From Magicicada septendecula (Eukaryota > Arthropoda > Insecta > Hemiptera > Cicadidae), in NCBI GenBank assembly GCA_034769895.1, contig CM068367.1, positions 112,886,654 to 112,950,653 of the forward strand: 64,000 bases of DNA, given 5' to 3'. Under the pieces are notes generated by a model. It was not told the DNA's origin. It did not search any database and was given only the letters and a program-made list of their open reading frames with translations. Every line of letters begins with the position of its first letter. Position 1 is the first letter of the stretch. This document shows, in pieces, positions 25,446-37,570 of this stretch. A program made the position numbers and the translations under genes.

Positions 25446-26207
25446 ATTGTACGAGTAGATGTCACAGATTATCGTTCTGAAACAATACGTTACTCCGAAA
25501 GGAGAACTTCATCTCTGCAACTCCTCTCGTGGAATCACCACTGATTACATAATCAAGTTATTAATAATTAACAGAGACGTCACGTCCTCGCGTTACGAGA
25601 GCGCGACGCTCACACACACCTGTTACGACGTGCGTATGTGAATTAATTATACGGAACGTGCGGCACTTCCTAATGAAGAGGCGGGTAATTCTTGCCCGCG
25701 TGTTTCCTCGTTATTGTTGTCACGGTGATAATAATTCAATTAGTGACAAATTGTTGCTACGCTACTGCGCATTGTTGCGGCATTCCAGAATTAATACGCG
25801 CACACGTTTAATTGTTGCCTCGTTAATTGTCCGTTCGTTTGTTTTTTGTTTTTATTAAATACGCTCTCTTTCAGTTGTATTTCTCGTTTTTAACAGGCTC
25901 CTGTGGATATCGAAGATTGTGTTACTGCTCTCGGTAATGTATGCTACAGCGCAGTAACCACGCTGTAACACGAAACGCACGTGCAGCAGTACGCTTCGCG
26001 ACCGCTGAAGTGTATTTGTACGATTCACTCAAACGTTTGGAAACCAATAAAGATAAAGCATTGGGAGTTAAATAAAATTAAATTTGAATCTTTCTGTACA
26101 ATTCACTAGCTTAATTTATTAGCCTATCTTGAATAGGGAAAAAGTTTCTCGCAGGCTACTTTTTATGCCACACTGCTGAAAAAATTTAAAATTTGATGAC
26201 ATTTTAT
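25446..26207. other. intergenic stretch, nothing recognised
   Basis: Slightly less AT-rich than its surroundings. No supported gene, RNA or repeat. Confidence 0.4.
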
Positions 26208-28033
26208 TTTTACTTCAATGTTCCATAAGGAAATGGAAGTACGGTGATGGCGAAAAAAATCGTGTTCGAGATAAGGGCTGATTCTGATTGTACTACCTTC
26301 AAAACATGAAGAAAAGTCATTTTTCGAAAATGTCTGTGTAGAATGTTTTCTATGGCAAACAATAACTGCTGCAAATTCAAACAGAATCAAATAATTTTTT
26401 GCATACCTGCCTGAGTTTTGAAGACTCGAGACCTATTGATTTTGGTGAAGATCGGTTAAGGGGAAGGGGTAGTTTACCTCCAACGTTTTACATTTTAACA
26501 AGAGTAAAGTATCTTATTATTTTCAATTTTGACAAATAAAGTATCCTAAAAAGAAGGTCATAATAATCCACTATAGAAAGGTAAACGAAATATCTATAAA
26601 TGAAAAGCGTAGTTGAAAGGGGATGGGTACTTTTTGTAAATGAACATGATAGTCGAAGGGGGAGGAGACAATTTTTTTATTAATTATATGTGTACTACGT
26701 TATAGACAACAAAGAAGTAGTTTCTGTGAAAACATTTCATTCAATTTGTCTCTCAAAAAACTCGATTTACAAAAAGGGGGATTTTGTTTAGAAATTATCG
26801 AACCGAATTCAAGTAAATGATTTTCAATGTAAACTTACAACATGGAAGTCATGTATGGTTCTCCATACCGATTTTTTTCCATGGCAAATGATAACAGCCG
26901 CAAATTCAAACAGAATCAAATAATTTTTTGTATACAGCCCCGATTTGTAGAGTACTCACGACCTATTGTTTTTGGTGAAGATTGGTTGAGGGGAAGGGGT
27001 AGTTTACCTGCATTGGTTTTTTTTAAATCAAGGGTAACTTTTACTTCCATGTTCCTTAAGGAAATGGAAATATCGTGATGGCAAAAAAAAAATCGTGTTC
27101 GAGATTATTGCAGATTCTGATTGTACTACACTCAAAACATGAAAAAAAGTCATTTTTTGAAAAGTGTCTGTGTGCGTGTCTGTAGATTTTTACTTCCATA
27201 TTCCTTAAGGAAATGGAAGTATGGTGATGGCAAAAAAAATCGTGTTCAAGATTATTGCAGATTCTGATTGTACTACACTCAAAACATGAAAAAAAGTCGT
27301 TTTTCGAAAAGTGTCTGTCTGTCTGTAGATTTTTTTCTATGGCAAACGATAACAGCCGCAAATTCAAACAGAATCAAACAATTTTTTGCATACAGCCCTG
27401 ATTTGTAGAGTACTCACGACCTATTGTTTTTGGTGAAGATCGGTTGAGGGAAAGGGGTAGTTTACCTGCAACGGTTTTTTTTATCAAGGGTAATTATTTT
27501 TTGCAAACAATAACAGCCGCAAATTCAAACAGAATCAAATAATGTTTCGCATACAGCCCTGAATTATGGAGTTCTCAGGACCTATTGTTTTTGGTGAAGA
27601 TCGGTTAAGGGAAAGGGGTAGTTTACCTGCAATGTTTTATGTTTTAACAAGGGTAATTTTTCTATGACGAACGATAATTGCCGCATATTCAAACAGAATC
27701 AAATAATTTTTTGCATACGTCACTGAATTGTAGAGAACTCAAGGCCTTTTGATTTTGGTGAAGATCGGTTAAGGGGAAGGGGTAGTTTACCTGCAACCTT
27801 TTACATTTTAACAACAGTAAAGTACTTGAAAATTCATTTAATTTTTTTCAAACAATGGTAATTGTTAAAAATAAAATAATTTTGTTGCCAGGCAATAAAA
27901 TTATAATTTTTTCATTTTAATGTAAATCGTGTATGAGAGAAAATATATCGTTCGTGGCAGGCAAGCATATCTCAGTTATGTAATGTTTACGTTTCCATTT
28001 TATTATGATGACTACAGCAATAAAAAGGCAGGG

Positions 28034-28153
<120 letters not shown>

Positions 28154-28180
28154 TCGCGTTATTTCTGGCCTCATTCATGT

Positions 28181-28476
28181 TTATTTTCTTACAGTTGCAC
28201 GCATTTTAAATGGAAAGTGCCAAAACCCACACCAACATAACGCGTGTAAGCCGAAAAATTGTCCAGCATGGATAGCGATTTGCTTCCTGTGGATCGCTGG
28301 GCAGTGTAACTGCACGTGTTTACAGAGGAACGATTCATAGACAGACTTTTCGTCTTTAGGGAATGAACCCTCTGCAAGATGCTGAGGGTCCATGAGTGAC
28401 TTCGGAGCGCTCCTTCTTTTCCGTGTGTTTGTTCTGTGAAACGTACACTGTAGATTCTCAGCTTTACTCTAAGCAA
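28181..28476 (-). other. conserved open frames in the ~500-bp block
   Basis: Two overlapping frames are open here: 95 codons (28189-28476) and 70 codons (28181-28393), the latter with a Cys/His-rich stretch LCKHVQLHCPAIHRK. Both frames are also open in the copy at 17661-17956, and the second in the copy at 52619-52864. I do not recognise either product. Retention of open frames between copies could reflect recent amplification rather than selection. Confidence 0.3.
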
Positions 28477-29465
28477 CGCTCAATAGGAAATGTTGAAAAT
28501 TTTTGTCCACGGTGTACCCTCATACACACTAAACCTGCTCTGATGTTTTAATTACGGACATCATAATATTAAAACTTTGGAAACTTGAGCACTACTTAAT
28601 GGAGATCAATCATTAACTTATACAAGCCATTAATTTTATGCATATTTTTTATATATATGTGTACAACATTATTGGCAACAAAGAAGTAGTTTTTGTTAAA
28701 ATTCCTTCCCGGGATATTTGGCCGTAGTCCAATGTTTTCTGCAAAACCAGACTTTTCGGCAGTGGCATCGACTGCGATCATCAGTGAAAATCGAGTGCGA
28801 AAACGTGAGGTGGTATACGTTAGTGACCACAGTACTGTGGTTAAGGCTGAAGCAGTAAGTAGAAAGAAGTCGTTTCTATGGTAATATTTCATTTTGAAAA
28901 TGATTTTAAATATAAATCTTTGAATATGGAAGTCATGTATGGTTCTCCATACCGATATTTTTCTATGGCAAACGATAACAGCCGCAAATTCAAACAGAAT
29001 CAAATAATTTTTTGCATACAGCCCTGGTTTGTAGAGTACTCAAGACCTATTGTTTTTGGTGAAGATCGGTTAAGGGGAAGGGGTAGTTTACCTGCAACAT
29101 TTTTTTTTAATAAAGGGTAATTTGTTTCTATGGCAAACAATAGTAACAGCCGCAAATTCAAACACAATCAAATAATATTTTGCATACAGCCCTGAATTGT
29201 AGAGTTCTCAAGACCTGTTGATTTTGATAAAGATCGGTTAAGGGAAAGGGGTAGTTTACCTGCAACGTTTTATGTTTTAAAAGGGTATTGTCTATGGCAA
29301 ACAATAAGAGCCACAAATTCAAACAGAATCAAATAAGTTTTTGCATACAGCCCTGATTTGTAGAGTACTCAAGACCTATTGTTTTTGGTGAAGATCGGTT
29401 AAGGGAAAGGGGTAGTTTACCAGTCACGTTTTTTTGTTTTATCAAGGGTATTTTCTATGGCAAAC

Positions 29466-29471
29466 GATAAC
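29466..29471. repeat. Polinton target site duplication, left
   Basis: GATAAC immediately outside the left inverted repeat. It matches 50266-50271. A 6-bp duplication is diagnostic of Polinton/Maverick integration. The uninterrupted target in other repeat units reads GGCAAACGATAACAGCCGC. Confidence 0.93.
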
Positions 29472-30175
29472 AGTAGTATATAAATGTTCTTTCTGGGACA
29501 GGTCAGAGGTCATGTCAAGAGGTCACCTTATCAGTGATAACCCCACCTTATCAGTGATGACCCCAATTAAAATCCAATTAACCTTTTGATAACCCCGTGT
29601 TATCGCTGATAACCCCAATTGACCTCGAATTAATCAGCAGATAACCCCGTTGACCTTTTGTAATCAACAGATAACTCCGTTGACTTTTGTAATCAATGTA
29701 AACATGACCTCAAGGTTACTAGACCGTAACACACTGCCCTAGTAAAAAGCGTAAACATAAACAAACTGTCTTGTGATAACGTCGTAAACATGACCTCGAC
29801 AACACGCTGACCTAGTAAAAATATAAACATACACGTCAGCGTTGCACAAACGTAAACATAAACATTCGAGTTCATTGACGTAACCGTAAAAAACGTAAAC
29901 ATAAACAAACGTTCTTATGCACACTGACCTAGTAAAAATGTAAACATACACATCAGCGTTGCACAAACGTAAACATAAACATTCAGAGTTCGTTGACACG
30001 TAAACTGTTTTCCTTTCACAGTGTTGATATGTAAACGTTAGACATTTTTAAAAATGTAAACATAAACAGACGACGTTTGTTGACACGTAAACGTTGCACA
30101 TTTAAAAATATATTCCGAGTTCGTTGACATGTAAACTGTTTTTTCCTTTCACAGTGTAGATAGCGTCGTCTTTAT
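29472..30175. repeat. left terminal inverted repeat, ~704 bp
   Basis: Matches 49562-50265 in reverse complement with scattered substitutions and indels. The outer ~220 bp are built from TGATAACCCC-type motifs and TGACCT words; the inner part is built from repeated GTAAACATAAACA and CGTTGACACGTAAAC motifs. The right copy has an additional internal repeat unit where the left has fewer, so the arms have diverged by unit gain and loss. Confidence 0.92.
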
Positions 30176-30260
30176 TGACACCTAGCGATGAAATCATGTG
30201 TTGTATAGCAGTTGAAAATGAATTGTTGTACGTGGTACAACGTTCCTACATACGATATGT

Positions 30261-30320
30261 CAACGTGATAACGTTGTAATCAACGTGATAATGTTGTAAT
30301 CAACATGATAACGTTGTAAT
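30261..30320. repeat. three 20-bp direct repeats inside the left TIR
   Basis: Units 30261-30280, 30281-30300 and 30301-30320 (consensus CAACGTGATAACGTTGTAAT) lie directly upstream of the plus-strand gene at 30331. Each unit contains the near-palindrome AACGTGATAACGTT. They could be regulatory or replication-related; this is inference. Confidence 0.85.
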
Positions 30321-30330
30321 CAACGTAAAC

Positions 30331-30681
30331 ATGAACTTTGATAGTTCAGTCAAAATGAAGAATTTAACATTGCTAGATGTCTTATCTCATCCTATGTTTG
30401 AAAGATTCATTATGAATAAAACTAAAGCAGAGATTGAATTTAGGCGAGATACATTGTTGGTACTCCAAAAGTGTCGTAAGGTGTTGGAATTTTATAATTC
30501 AGACGGACTGAAAGAGATTACACCGGAACGTAGAGAACAAAGCGCTGAGGCGTTTACACATTTTCTTGAATGTCCATGGGCACATGAATCTACTGTGGAT
30601 GGACCGGATACTTGTGTTTGTTGTTATGTGTCTACACATTGTGGTGATATCATCAAGTTTCTCGATGATCGATTTAAATGA
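30331..30681 (+). CDS. hypothetical protein, 116 aa, intact
   Basis: Complete frame from ATG 30331 (an alternative ATG lies at 30355) to TGA. Alpha-helical, charged N-terminal half with FIMNKTKAEIEFRRD; the C-terminus has a small Cys/His group (CPWAH, then CVCCYVSTHC) that could bind zinc. It is the leftmost gene, reads inward from the terminal repeat, opposite to most genes, and is preceded by three 20-bp repeats. No family recognised. It is one of the few undamaged genes of the element. Confidence 0.6.
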   Translation: MNFDSSVKMKNLTLLDVLSHPMFERFIMNKTKAEIEFRRDTLLVLQKCRKVLEFYNSDGLKEITPERREQSAEAFTHFLECPWAHESTVDGPDTCVCCYVSTHCGDIIKFLDDRFK

Positions 30682-31334
30682 CTTACGATAACGAATGAAA
30701 ACATGATCTATAGTATATGAGCATTTTTTTGTGTATAAAAAATCGTATTATATGTATGTTTTTGTATATATGATTTAGTAATTAATAAATCTGTATAGTG
30801 AGTAAGAATTTGTGTAATGAAATGTTGTGTAAGAAATTGTTTGAATCTTGTTGATTTATTAACCTTACATCATTTTTTTGTTCAGGTATTAAAATACATA
30901 CACATACATAAAATATGTCATAGATCATTTTATTCGCATAATTTTAACAAACAGTTTACATAATGATAGCAAAAGATTGATATAGGTAAACTCATACATT
31001 ACTGATTATATAATTGTATTAAAAATACATACATAAAATATGTCATATAGGTAAACTCATACATTACTATAATTGTATTAAAAATACATCATTTTGTTCG
31101 GATAATTTTAACAAACAGTTTACATAATGATAGCAAAAGATTGATATAGGTATACTCATACATTACTGATTATATAATTGTATTAAAAATACATACATAA
31201 AATATGTCATATAGGTAAACTCATACATTACTATAATTGTATTAAAAATACATACATAAAATATGTTATAGATCATTTTATTCGGATAATTATGATAATG
31301 AAAGATGTTGAAAATTAACGGAGACCATTGTTCA
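30682..31334. repeat. noncoding region with direct repeats
   Basis: Between the small plus-strand gene and the end of the polymerase. At 30893-31290 a module of about 90-130 bp (AAATACATACATAAAATATGTC, then AACAAACAGTTTACATAATG, then ATTGTATTAAAA) is repeated three to four times with internal deletions. The 64-codon minus frame at 31163-31357 is a by-product of these repeats. Confidence 0.7.
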
Positions 31335-34300
31335 TTATTGTAAGGAGTAATGACCATAAGACAATGTGTCTATACCGTTTTCACATATTACTCTTTTATC
31401 ATCTGTGTTACTCAATGCAAATTTATTAATAGTTACAGTTTTAACGATGTGACTTTTTGATCGAAATATTGTCATCATTCTATGTTTTTGTTCGTCTGAT
31501 AATGAATTAAAAAGACATTTTTTAAAAGCATTAAATTCAATGTTTTTTTTTAATTACGCATTTTTTAATACCTTTTGCTTTTTTGTGATTTTGTTTTCGT
31601 TCGTTGTAAAAGTATATAATTTTGAACGTAAACCAATGAATTCTTTAATTGGAATACTTTTACATTCGTCTTTAAATTTACCTAAAACTTTTTTATTTGC
31701 AAATGAGTAGCACATATGATCTGATGAAAATTCGCTAGTATCAAAATACGTTTTTAAATCAGGATCCAACATATCTCTGTAAAAATCATTTGTGATTAAT
31801 TCGTAAAACAAGCTATCTGTATCTGTATATAAAAGGGAAATATTGTTTCCGTATTTCTTTTTCATTACGTAACAGTGAAAATCATACATTAGAGTCTTAC
31901 TTAATTCTAAAACAGAGAAACCTACATAAATGGGTTTGTTTAGATAAACGGATGTTTTATTTGATAATACCGCACAAAGTGATTCATCGTAAATAATTCT
32001 GTCTTTAAAAGTTGGTTTTGATACGAGTTTTAATAATTTTTTTTCATTACATACTAGATCTAAATTTATTCGTTTCCGAACATTTTCCATACACTTTCCA
32101 AAGACGGAATTAATTAGTAATTTAAAAAAGTCTTTTTCAAAGTCATTTTTTGCATCTTGTCGTTTTATGTACGGCTTTAGCCATGGTTTTTGTGAAAATT
32201 GCAATATTCTATGAATTTTCGTAACTTTTAAACCATGATTAATAGCTTGTTTTAAATTAACATAATGACAAATGTATCTCTTTATTTTCTAATGTAGCAA
32301 CTAATTTTGTTTGTTTTGTATTGTTTACACTTTTATTAACAGGCATGAATGGTAGATCTCTGTCCTCATTATGAAAATTTTGTGGATACTCTATATCAAC
32401 TTCTAATACATATCCTATTTCCGATTCGTCAGGTACGTTTAAGATATTTATTTTATCAGTTCCTTTAACCCACGTAAAATTTGAATACGGTATACATTTA
32501 CACATTACCCACCCATACAAATTATTTGCATCTAAATATGTTAGAAATGTTTTAGGCTTATCTGGGTTATATGTTGATATATACGTATTGTTAGCAATTG
32601 TAATGCTTCTTAATATTAACAGATAGCCCCCTCTTACCCCGCTCTCAAAAAAAATGTATTTATCAATATCAGTGAGTAATTCAAGTTTAATTTTAGTAAG
32701 ATACAGCATAGCGTCAAAGGCAAACCCTGGTAACGTGAAATAATGTGCAGAATCTAAGTTGTATGACGATACACAAAGAGATGTAAAATTTTCAAAGCAA
32801 TCACATAAAAGTAGTACATCGATTTTTAAATATAAATCGCTGTATTCTCCTAAATTTTTGATTCTGAAGTGGTTCCAAACGTTAAGAGCGTGAATGTAAT
32901 CTTCATCGCTTACGGTTTCGTCATTTAATTTACTATAAAAGTATGCTTTTGATGGAAGCTGGCACTCTACTAATTTATCCAACGAATCTGTATGTTCGTA
33001 TGGATATACACCTTTTCGTGTAACTAATTGCATGTCATTGTCGGAAAAAAATTTACTTGTATAAAAAAATTTATTTTTTGGTAAATTGTTACTTAATTCA
33101 GAAAGTGATCTATCTAAAAAGCGATAGGTATCAGCAAATCTAATAGTTATGCCATTAACAGTTTTTTTGGAAAAAGAAATATATTTTTCTGTCGAATTTG
33201 GTATAACATGAATATTTTGGTTATCGCAACCCAACTGTTGAGTAATAAAATGTGAGTCATAATTAGAACTTGCATGAATAAAAATAGGAATGAACTTTTG
33301 ATTCTGTCGTTTTAGATTGCAATCGTTACATAATGCTGCACGATATAAACCGGTAAGATGGCAATGATCTCTGACGGGTTTGTAGAGTAATGTAAAATTT
33401 CGCATACACATTTCACAATGTGTTGCTGCTTTGAATTTAATCTTGTCTTGTTTTGTCATTTGTATTGGTTTGACTTCTTTTAATAATGAACCAAGTCGAT
33501 TGGTAATATCTATAAGATAGGACATAAAGTTTTGTGCAGCGTTTATACCTCTATATATGTAAGGTTGTGATGGTAATTGATTTTTAATGAAATTGGGTAC
33601 TGAATCATCGATTACAAAGTAAACACAAAAACTCATAGGTTCATGAAGTTCATTAGCTACTGTAAAAGAATATTTTGGATGTGGGTAGCACATTTTAATC
33701 AGTCTCAAAATGCATTCAAAATCTGCATACGCGACTATTGGTACCCTATGAAAATTTCGAAATTGTAAATTGTCAGAAGGCATTGTTACACGAACAGGTG
33801 TATATTTTCCACAGTACCTTTTATGATCTTTTAATTTTTTAGATTTCGCAGTAAAATAGGTAAGAGAGCTTTTTCAGACTTCAATATTGTCATGATTCTT
33901 TGTTAATTGAGATTTTATTAATCTATTAAAATTACTGATGTAACAATAATGATAGTTGTCATCTTTGTTTAATAATAAAAGATCAAAATGATTACATTGC
34001 TCATTTTCGCACACTTTTAGTGGATAAATTGTTTTACCTTTTTCTACACCATAAACATTTATAGAAATGTTATTATTCTTTTCAAAAACTTTTATATCTC
34101 TTACTGGTGTAGGAAAATTAATATTATTAAAATTAAATTTATTTTCGATATGCTTATATCGAAAATTAATTCGCTCTGGATGCGAGTCTTTTATATAACG
34201 ACAAAGAATCACCCATTTAAAACATAAATAATCGTTATTTTTGGGGTTAATTATATATTTTTTTGTGATTAAATGTAACGGTAGTGGGATGTACGAGCTG

Positions 34301-34941
34301 CCTTTTAACGGTTTGAAACGATTTATTCTTAATAAAATTCCATCTATTGAATGTAAAGCCCATCCGGATCCTTTTTGTAAATATGTCTCTTCTTCAGAGC
34401 AAATATTATTAATTATATCTCGTATTATACTTGTTAGTGAACTACTTTGGAAGAGAGTAATATTTTTAGTTTTAAATGATCTATCTTGATAATCATTTAA
34501 AACAGGTCTTACGTAAGTGCATTCCACTACTATGTTAAATTTAATTGCGTTATATAACGAAACCATATTATATAAAATATTTATTATTATTAGTTCTAAA
34601 TGTGATAATAATAAACAGATATCTTTAACATGTTCGTTGGTATTTTTATAAAAAAATGTTTTTAAGTTACCTTTGAACGCATTCTCAATTTCAATGAATT
34701 CATTTTCAATTGTTGTATTCCTTAATCTACTTGTTTTTCTATTATTATACAATGATGATGACGGTGATAAACTTATCGAATCAGACGTTTGATACCAATC
34801 GTGTGACTGTCCAGGTTGAAGATCGTTTGCGTTATTAAAATCAGACGCTTGAGGTCTGCTGTGCGATGGATCAGGTTCTGTATCCTGTACGTGCGATGGT
34901 CCAGGTAGAGGATCGTTTGTATTAATAAATGAATCAGACAC
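31335..34941 (-). pseudogene. protein-primed family B DNA polymerase, broken
   Basis: Three adjacent minus frames make one polymerase of ~1,150 residues, the normal Polinton length. 34941-33874: N-terminal region, opening with imperfect Pro/Ser/Asp-rich repeats (~100 bp each in DNA, 34780-35010). 33783-32257: exonuclease motif I (VAYADFECIL, residues 17-26), exonuclease motif II (NYDSHF) and polymerase motif A (YLDANNLYGW). 32204-31554: motif B (KLLINSVFGK) and motif C (YTDTDS). The C-terminal ~70 codons lie in another frame down to TAA 31335. Breaks: an in-frame TGA at 33874-33876 next to a Cys/His segment, a frameshift near 32260-32280 and one near the 9-T run at 31543-31551. The N-terminus is uncertain: the frame is open to ~35060 but the only ATG there is in another frame. 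It would have replicated the element from a protein primer. Confidence 0.93.
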
Positions 34942-35072
34942 TTGATATCTGACATGCGGATCTTGTGTATGTGAAGGTCCAGATTGAGGATCGTTTCTAT
35001 TATTAAAATTTTCGTTTCTAATAAACTGACGTTTTTTAAAAGGTAGATTTTTTCCATGTTAACTGAAATCAA

Positions 35073-36372
35073 ACGTTGTAAACGAGTTTATTAGCTACTG
35101 TAAAAGAATATTTTGGATGTTCTTGTTATCTATACGAGTATATTTTTACTTATTATCAGACAACGTGATTGCTTACATCAATGTTATTTTAACCTTGTTT
35201 ACATGTGATTACAACATACTAATAAAAAATTAAAAATCTTTATTTATTGTGAACAAATAATATTTTTTTTTAAGTTTTCAAAAAATTAAAAGATATTTAC
35301 TGATGTAAATTACATAAGATAAAAAGACAGATTATCTATGTTGATAAATTATACTTACAATTTTGTTGAGACCTACGCTGAATCAATCTTTTGCTATGAC
35401 TTGTTGTTTTTACTGTATGACTATTTATACTAACAATCATCCGATAACAAGAGTACAGTAATTATAGAAAACGGTAGACAACGTTTTGAATTACTGCCAA
35501 CAAGCTCTGAACAGTAGATTTTTTTATCAATACTTATTTACGTGACCTCTTGATCTTGTATTTTTACGTACTAATGTTTTTGAACTATTGCCAACAAAAT
35601 GCGAAAACAACTTTTTTCAACTGCTATCTACAAACAACGAATACAGTTTTTTTGGAATATTGCCAATACTGTGCTGTTGTTTTTAAAAATGCAACGTGAT
35701 TGATAATCAATTCGGTAAACAAGTTATTTACTTGATCTTTTGATCTCCTACTTACACGTATTGAGAACGTGACTGTATTAACTACAATGAAACTGATAAT
35801 GCATTTTCTGTGTATATAAACCGATTGAAAATTGTGATTCAACATCCAGAAACATACCAGCTACTACAGTCTGCGATCGTCATTAAGGTAACATTATTAT
35901 CTTATGTTAATTTACTGTTTTAAAATATTTTTTCTTACTTAGTAAACAAAGTTATAAGTCGCTTAATATTTTTAATTATTAAATATTTTTTTTCAAGAAC
36001 ATGCATAGTAATTCTTGGTTACCTGTAAATAAGTTGTGTTTTTCGTATGTCATTTTTTAATTATTAAGTTTTATACTCTATTCAAAATTTAATCTTTGTT
36101 ATAAGTCTTTCTTAAATTATTAAGGTATAATATGTTCTACATACGATCATGTACAGTAATTCTTGGTTACCTGTAAAATAAGTGTGCTCTTCCTATGTCA
36201 TTTTTAATATTATTATTATAAGGTATAACGTGTTTTACATTTCTCTATTCAAAAAAAATTAATTTGTCTTTGTTATAAGTGTTTCCTATGTCATTTTTAA
36301 ACCGTATTTGATTTACATAGATCACATTTACAGCTGTTTTTGAACCGTTAACGCCTGTTTATATCAACGATC
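35073..36372. other. AT-rich noncoding region with partial direct repeats
   Basis: Lies between the divergently oriented polymerase and the first of the central plus-strand genes, so it probably contains promoters for both (inference). A ~110-bp module (AATTCTTGGTTACCTGTAAA, a CCTATGTCATTTTTAA-like part, then TTATAAGTCTTTC) repeats two to three times between 35950 and 36310. The minus-strand frame at 35624-35845 is unlikely to be a gene. Confidence 0.5.
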
Positions 36373-36375
36373 TTG

Positions 36376-36561
36376 ATGGATCAAGAATCATCAACACAGG
36401 AGAATTGTTTCTTACATTTAAAACAGGAGGAGGACCATCTTCTTTCTAAATGGTTGTTTTCAACAAAAACACCCGAAGAAATTGCAAAATTAAAAATGAT
36501 AGTCGACAGACCAGACTCAACTCTAAGACCGTTTATAAAAGAGTTAATAAAGGATTTATAG
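36376..36561 (+). CDS. hypothetical protein, 61 aa, intact
   Basis: Complete frame from ATG 36376 to TAA. Acidic and Gln-rich N-terminus, then a helical segment (KTPEEIAKLKMIVDRP) and FIKELIKDL at the end. First of a short plus-strand series (36376, 36724, 37571). No family recognised; the size and position resemble accessory genes of large Polintons. Confidence 0.45.
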   Translation: MDQESSTQENCFLHLKQEEDHLLSKWLFSTKTPEEIAKLKMIVDRPDSTLRPFIKELIKDL

Positions 36562-36723
36562 CTTAAAAATTTTTGTACGTTTTCTCTTCTTTTTTGTCTT
36601 TGTTTAATATATGACTAAAATTTTTTTTCAAGGGATTCTTGGTTACCAGTCACAAATTAATGTAACGAAAAAAATATTTTTGTATGTAATAGATTTTGAC
36701 AACTTAAATCTAAAACTATTTTA

Positions 36724-37395
36724 ATGGATGCTCAGCGTGAAGGAGATCTTCATCATGAAGACTTTTTATCTTTAGAAGATATTATAAGATTAATTTATTA
36801 TATTGGTTTGACTTCCTATGGACAATGGGAAGACATGATACAAAAAATAAAACCTGAAATTATTTCACTTGATGATGTAAATGTGTTTTCATTATTTGTA
36901 CAGTTATTCTCTCTCTCTCCTATGGCGCTACAGCCCAAGTCGGGCCCTGGCCTCCACCAATCTCCGCCTCCAATCCACTCTATCCACTGCAACCCTCCTC
37001 CAGTTTCTGATCCCCATGTCTCTCGCGTCCTCTGCAACGCCATCTTCCCACCTCTTCCTTGGTCTACCTCTAGGTCTCGTTCCCTCCCATGTACCCAGCA
37101 AAGCCCTCTTAGGGTTCCTGCCACCCTCCATTCTCATAACATGTCCGGCCCAACGCAATCTTTGAATTCTTATAAATTTTGAGACTGGTATCTCTTTATA
37201 TATTTGATACAGTTCGTTGTTGTATCTCAGTCTCCATGAGCCATTTTCTTGTATTGGGCCTATAATGCGTCTGAGGATTTTCCTTTCAAAGGTGTCTACT
37301 ATGTCGACTGTTTTCTGTGTGATTGCCCATGCCTCACACCCGTAGCATAGCACCGGTCTGATGTACAGTTATTAGATGTCACAAAAAAAAAATAA
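36724..37395 (+). pseudogene. hypothetical gene interrupted by a retrotransposon
   Basis: An open frame starts at ATG 36724 and gives ~60 residues (acidic N-terminus, then LEDIIRLIYYIGLTSYGQWE) before running into a retrotransposon inserted at 36909. The frame resumes in the second copy of the 12-bp target duplication and would end at TAA 37393-37395, about eight codons later. The original protein was therefore ~70 residues. Downstream codons before 37182 in the present frame are retrotransposon antisense. Function unknown. Confidence 0.55.
36909..37361 (-). mobile_element. 5'-truncated non-LTR retrotransposon nested in Polinton
   Basis: The 453-bp insert is flanked by the 12-bp duplication TGTACAGTTATT at 36897-36908 and 37362-37373. 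On the minus strand it encodes an unbroken 141-codon C-terminal tail (36928-37353): LCYGCEAWAIT, then FERKILRRIIGP, RLRWAGHVMRMEGGRNPKR, GRPRKRWED and a final DRVDWRRRLVEAR, the canonical order for insect non-LTR proteins. The 3' end is a (GA)n-like tail at 36909-36920. It is GC-richer than its surroundings and its frame is still open, so it is younger than the Polinton. Confidence 0.9.
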
Positions 37396-37570
37396 AAGTA
37401 GTCCTGGAGACTACAATTGTCCATTCGCAGAAAGATATGTTATTTTTAAATACGTATCTATTTGATATGGACGAAATTTATAATTATTTAAATACACATA
37501 TTATGAATTTTAAAGAAAAAATTATTTTAAAAACAGTTTTTACGACTTAATTCTATAATTAAAAAAAAAT

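Noticed and set aside
31163..31357. 64-codon minus-strand frame downstream of the polymerase
   Set aside because: Composed of the AAATACATACATA direct repeats; no protein-like composition.
36928..37165. Pro/Ser-rich continuation of the plus-strand frame starting at 36724
   Set aside because: It is antisense of the nested non-LTR element, not part of the Polinton gene.
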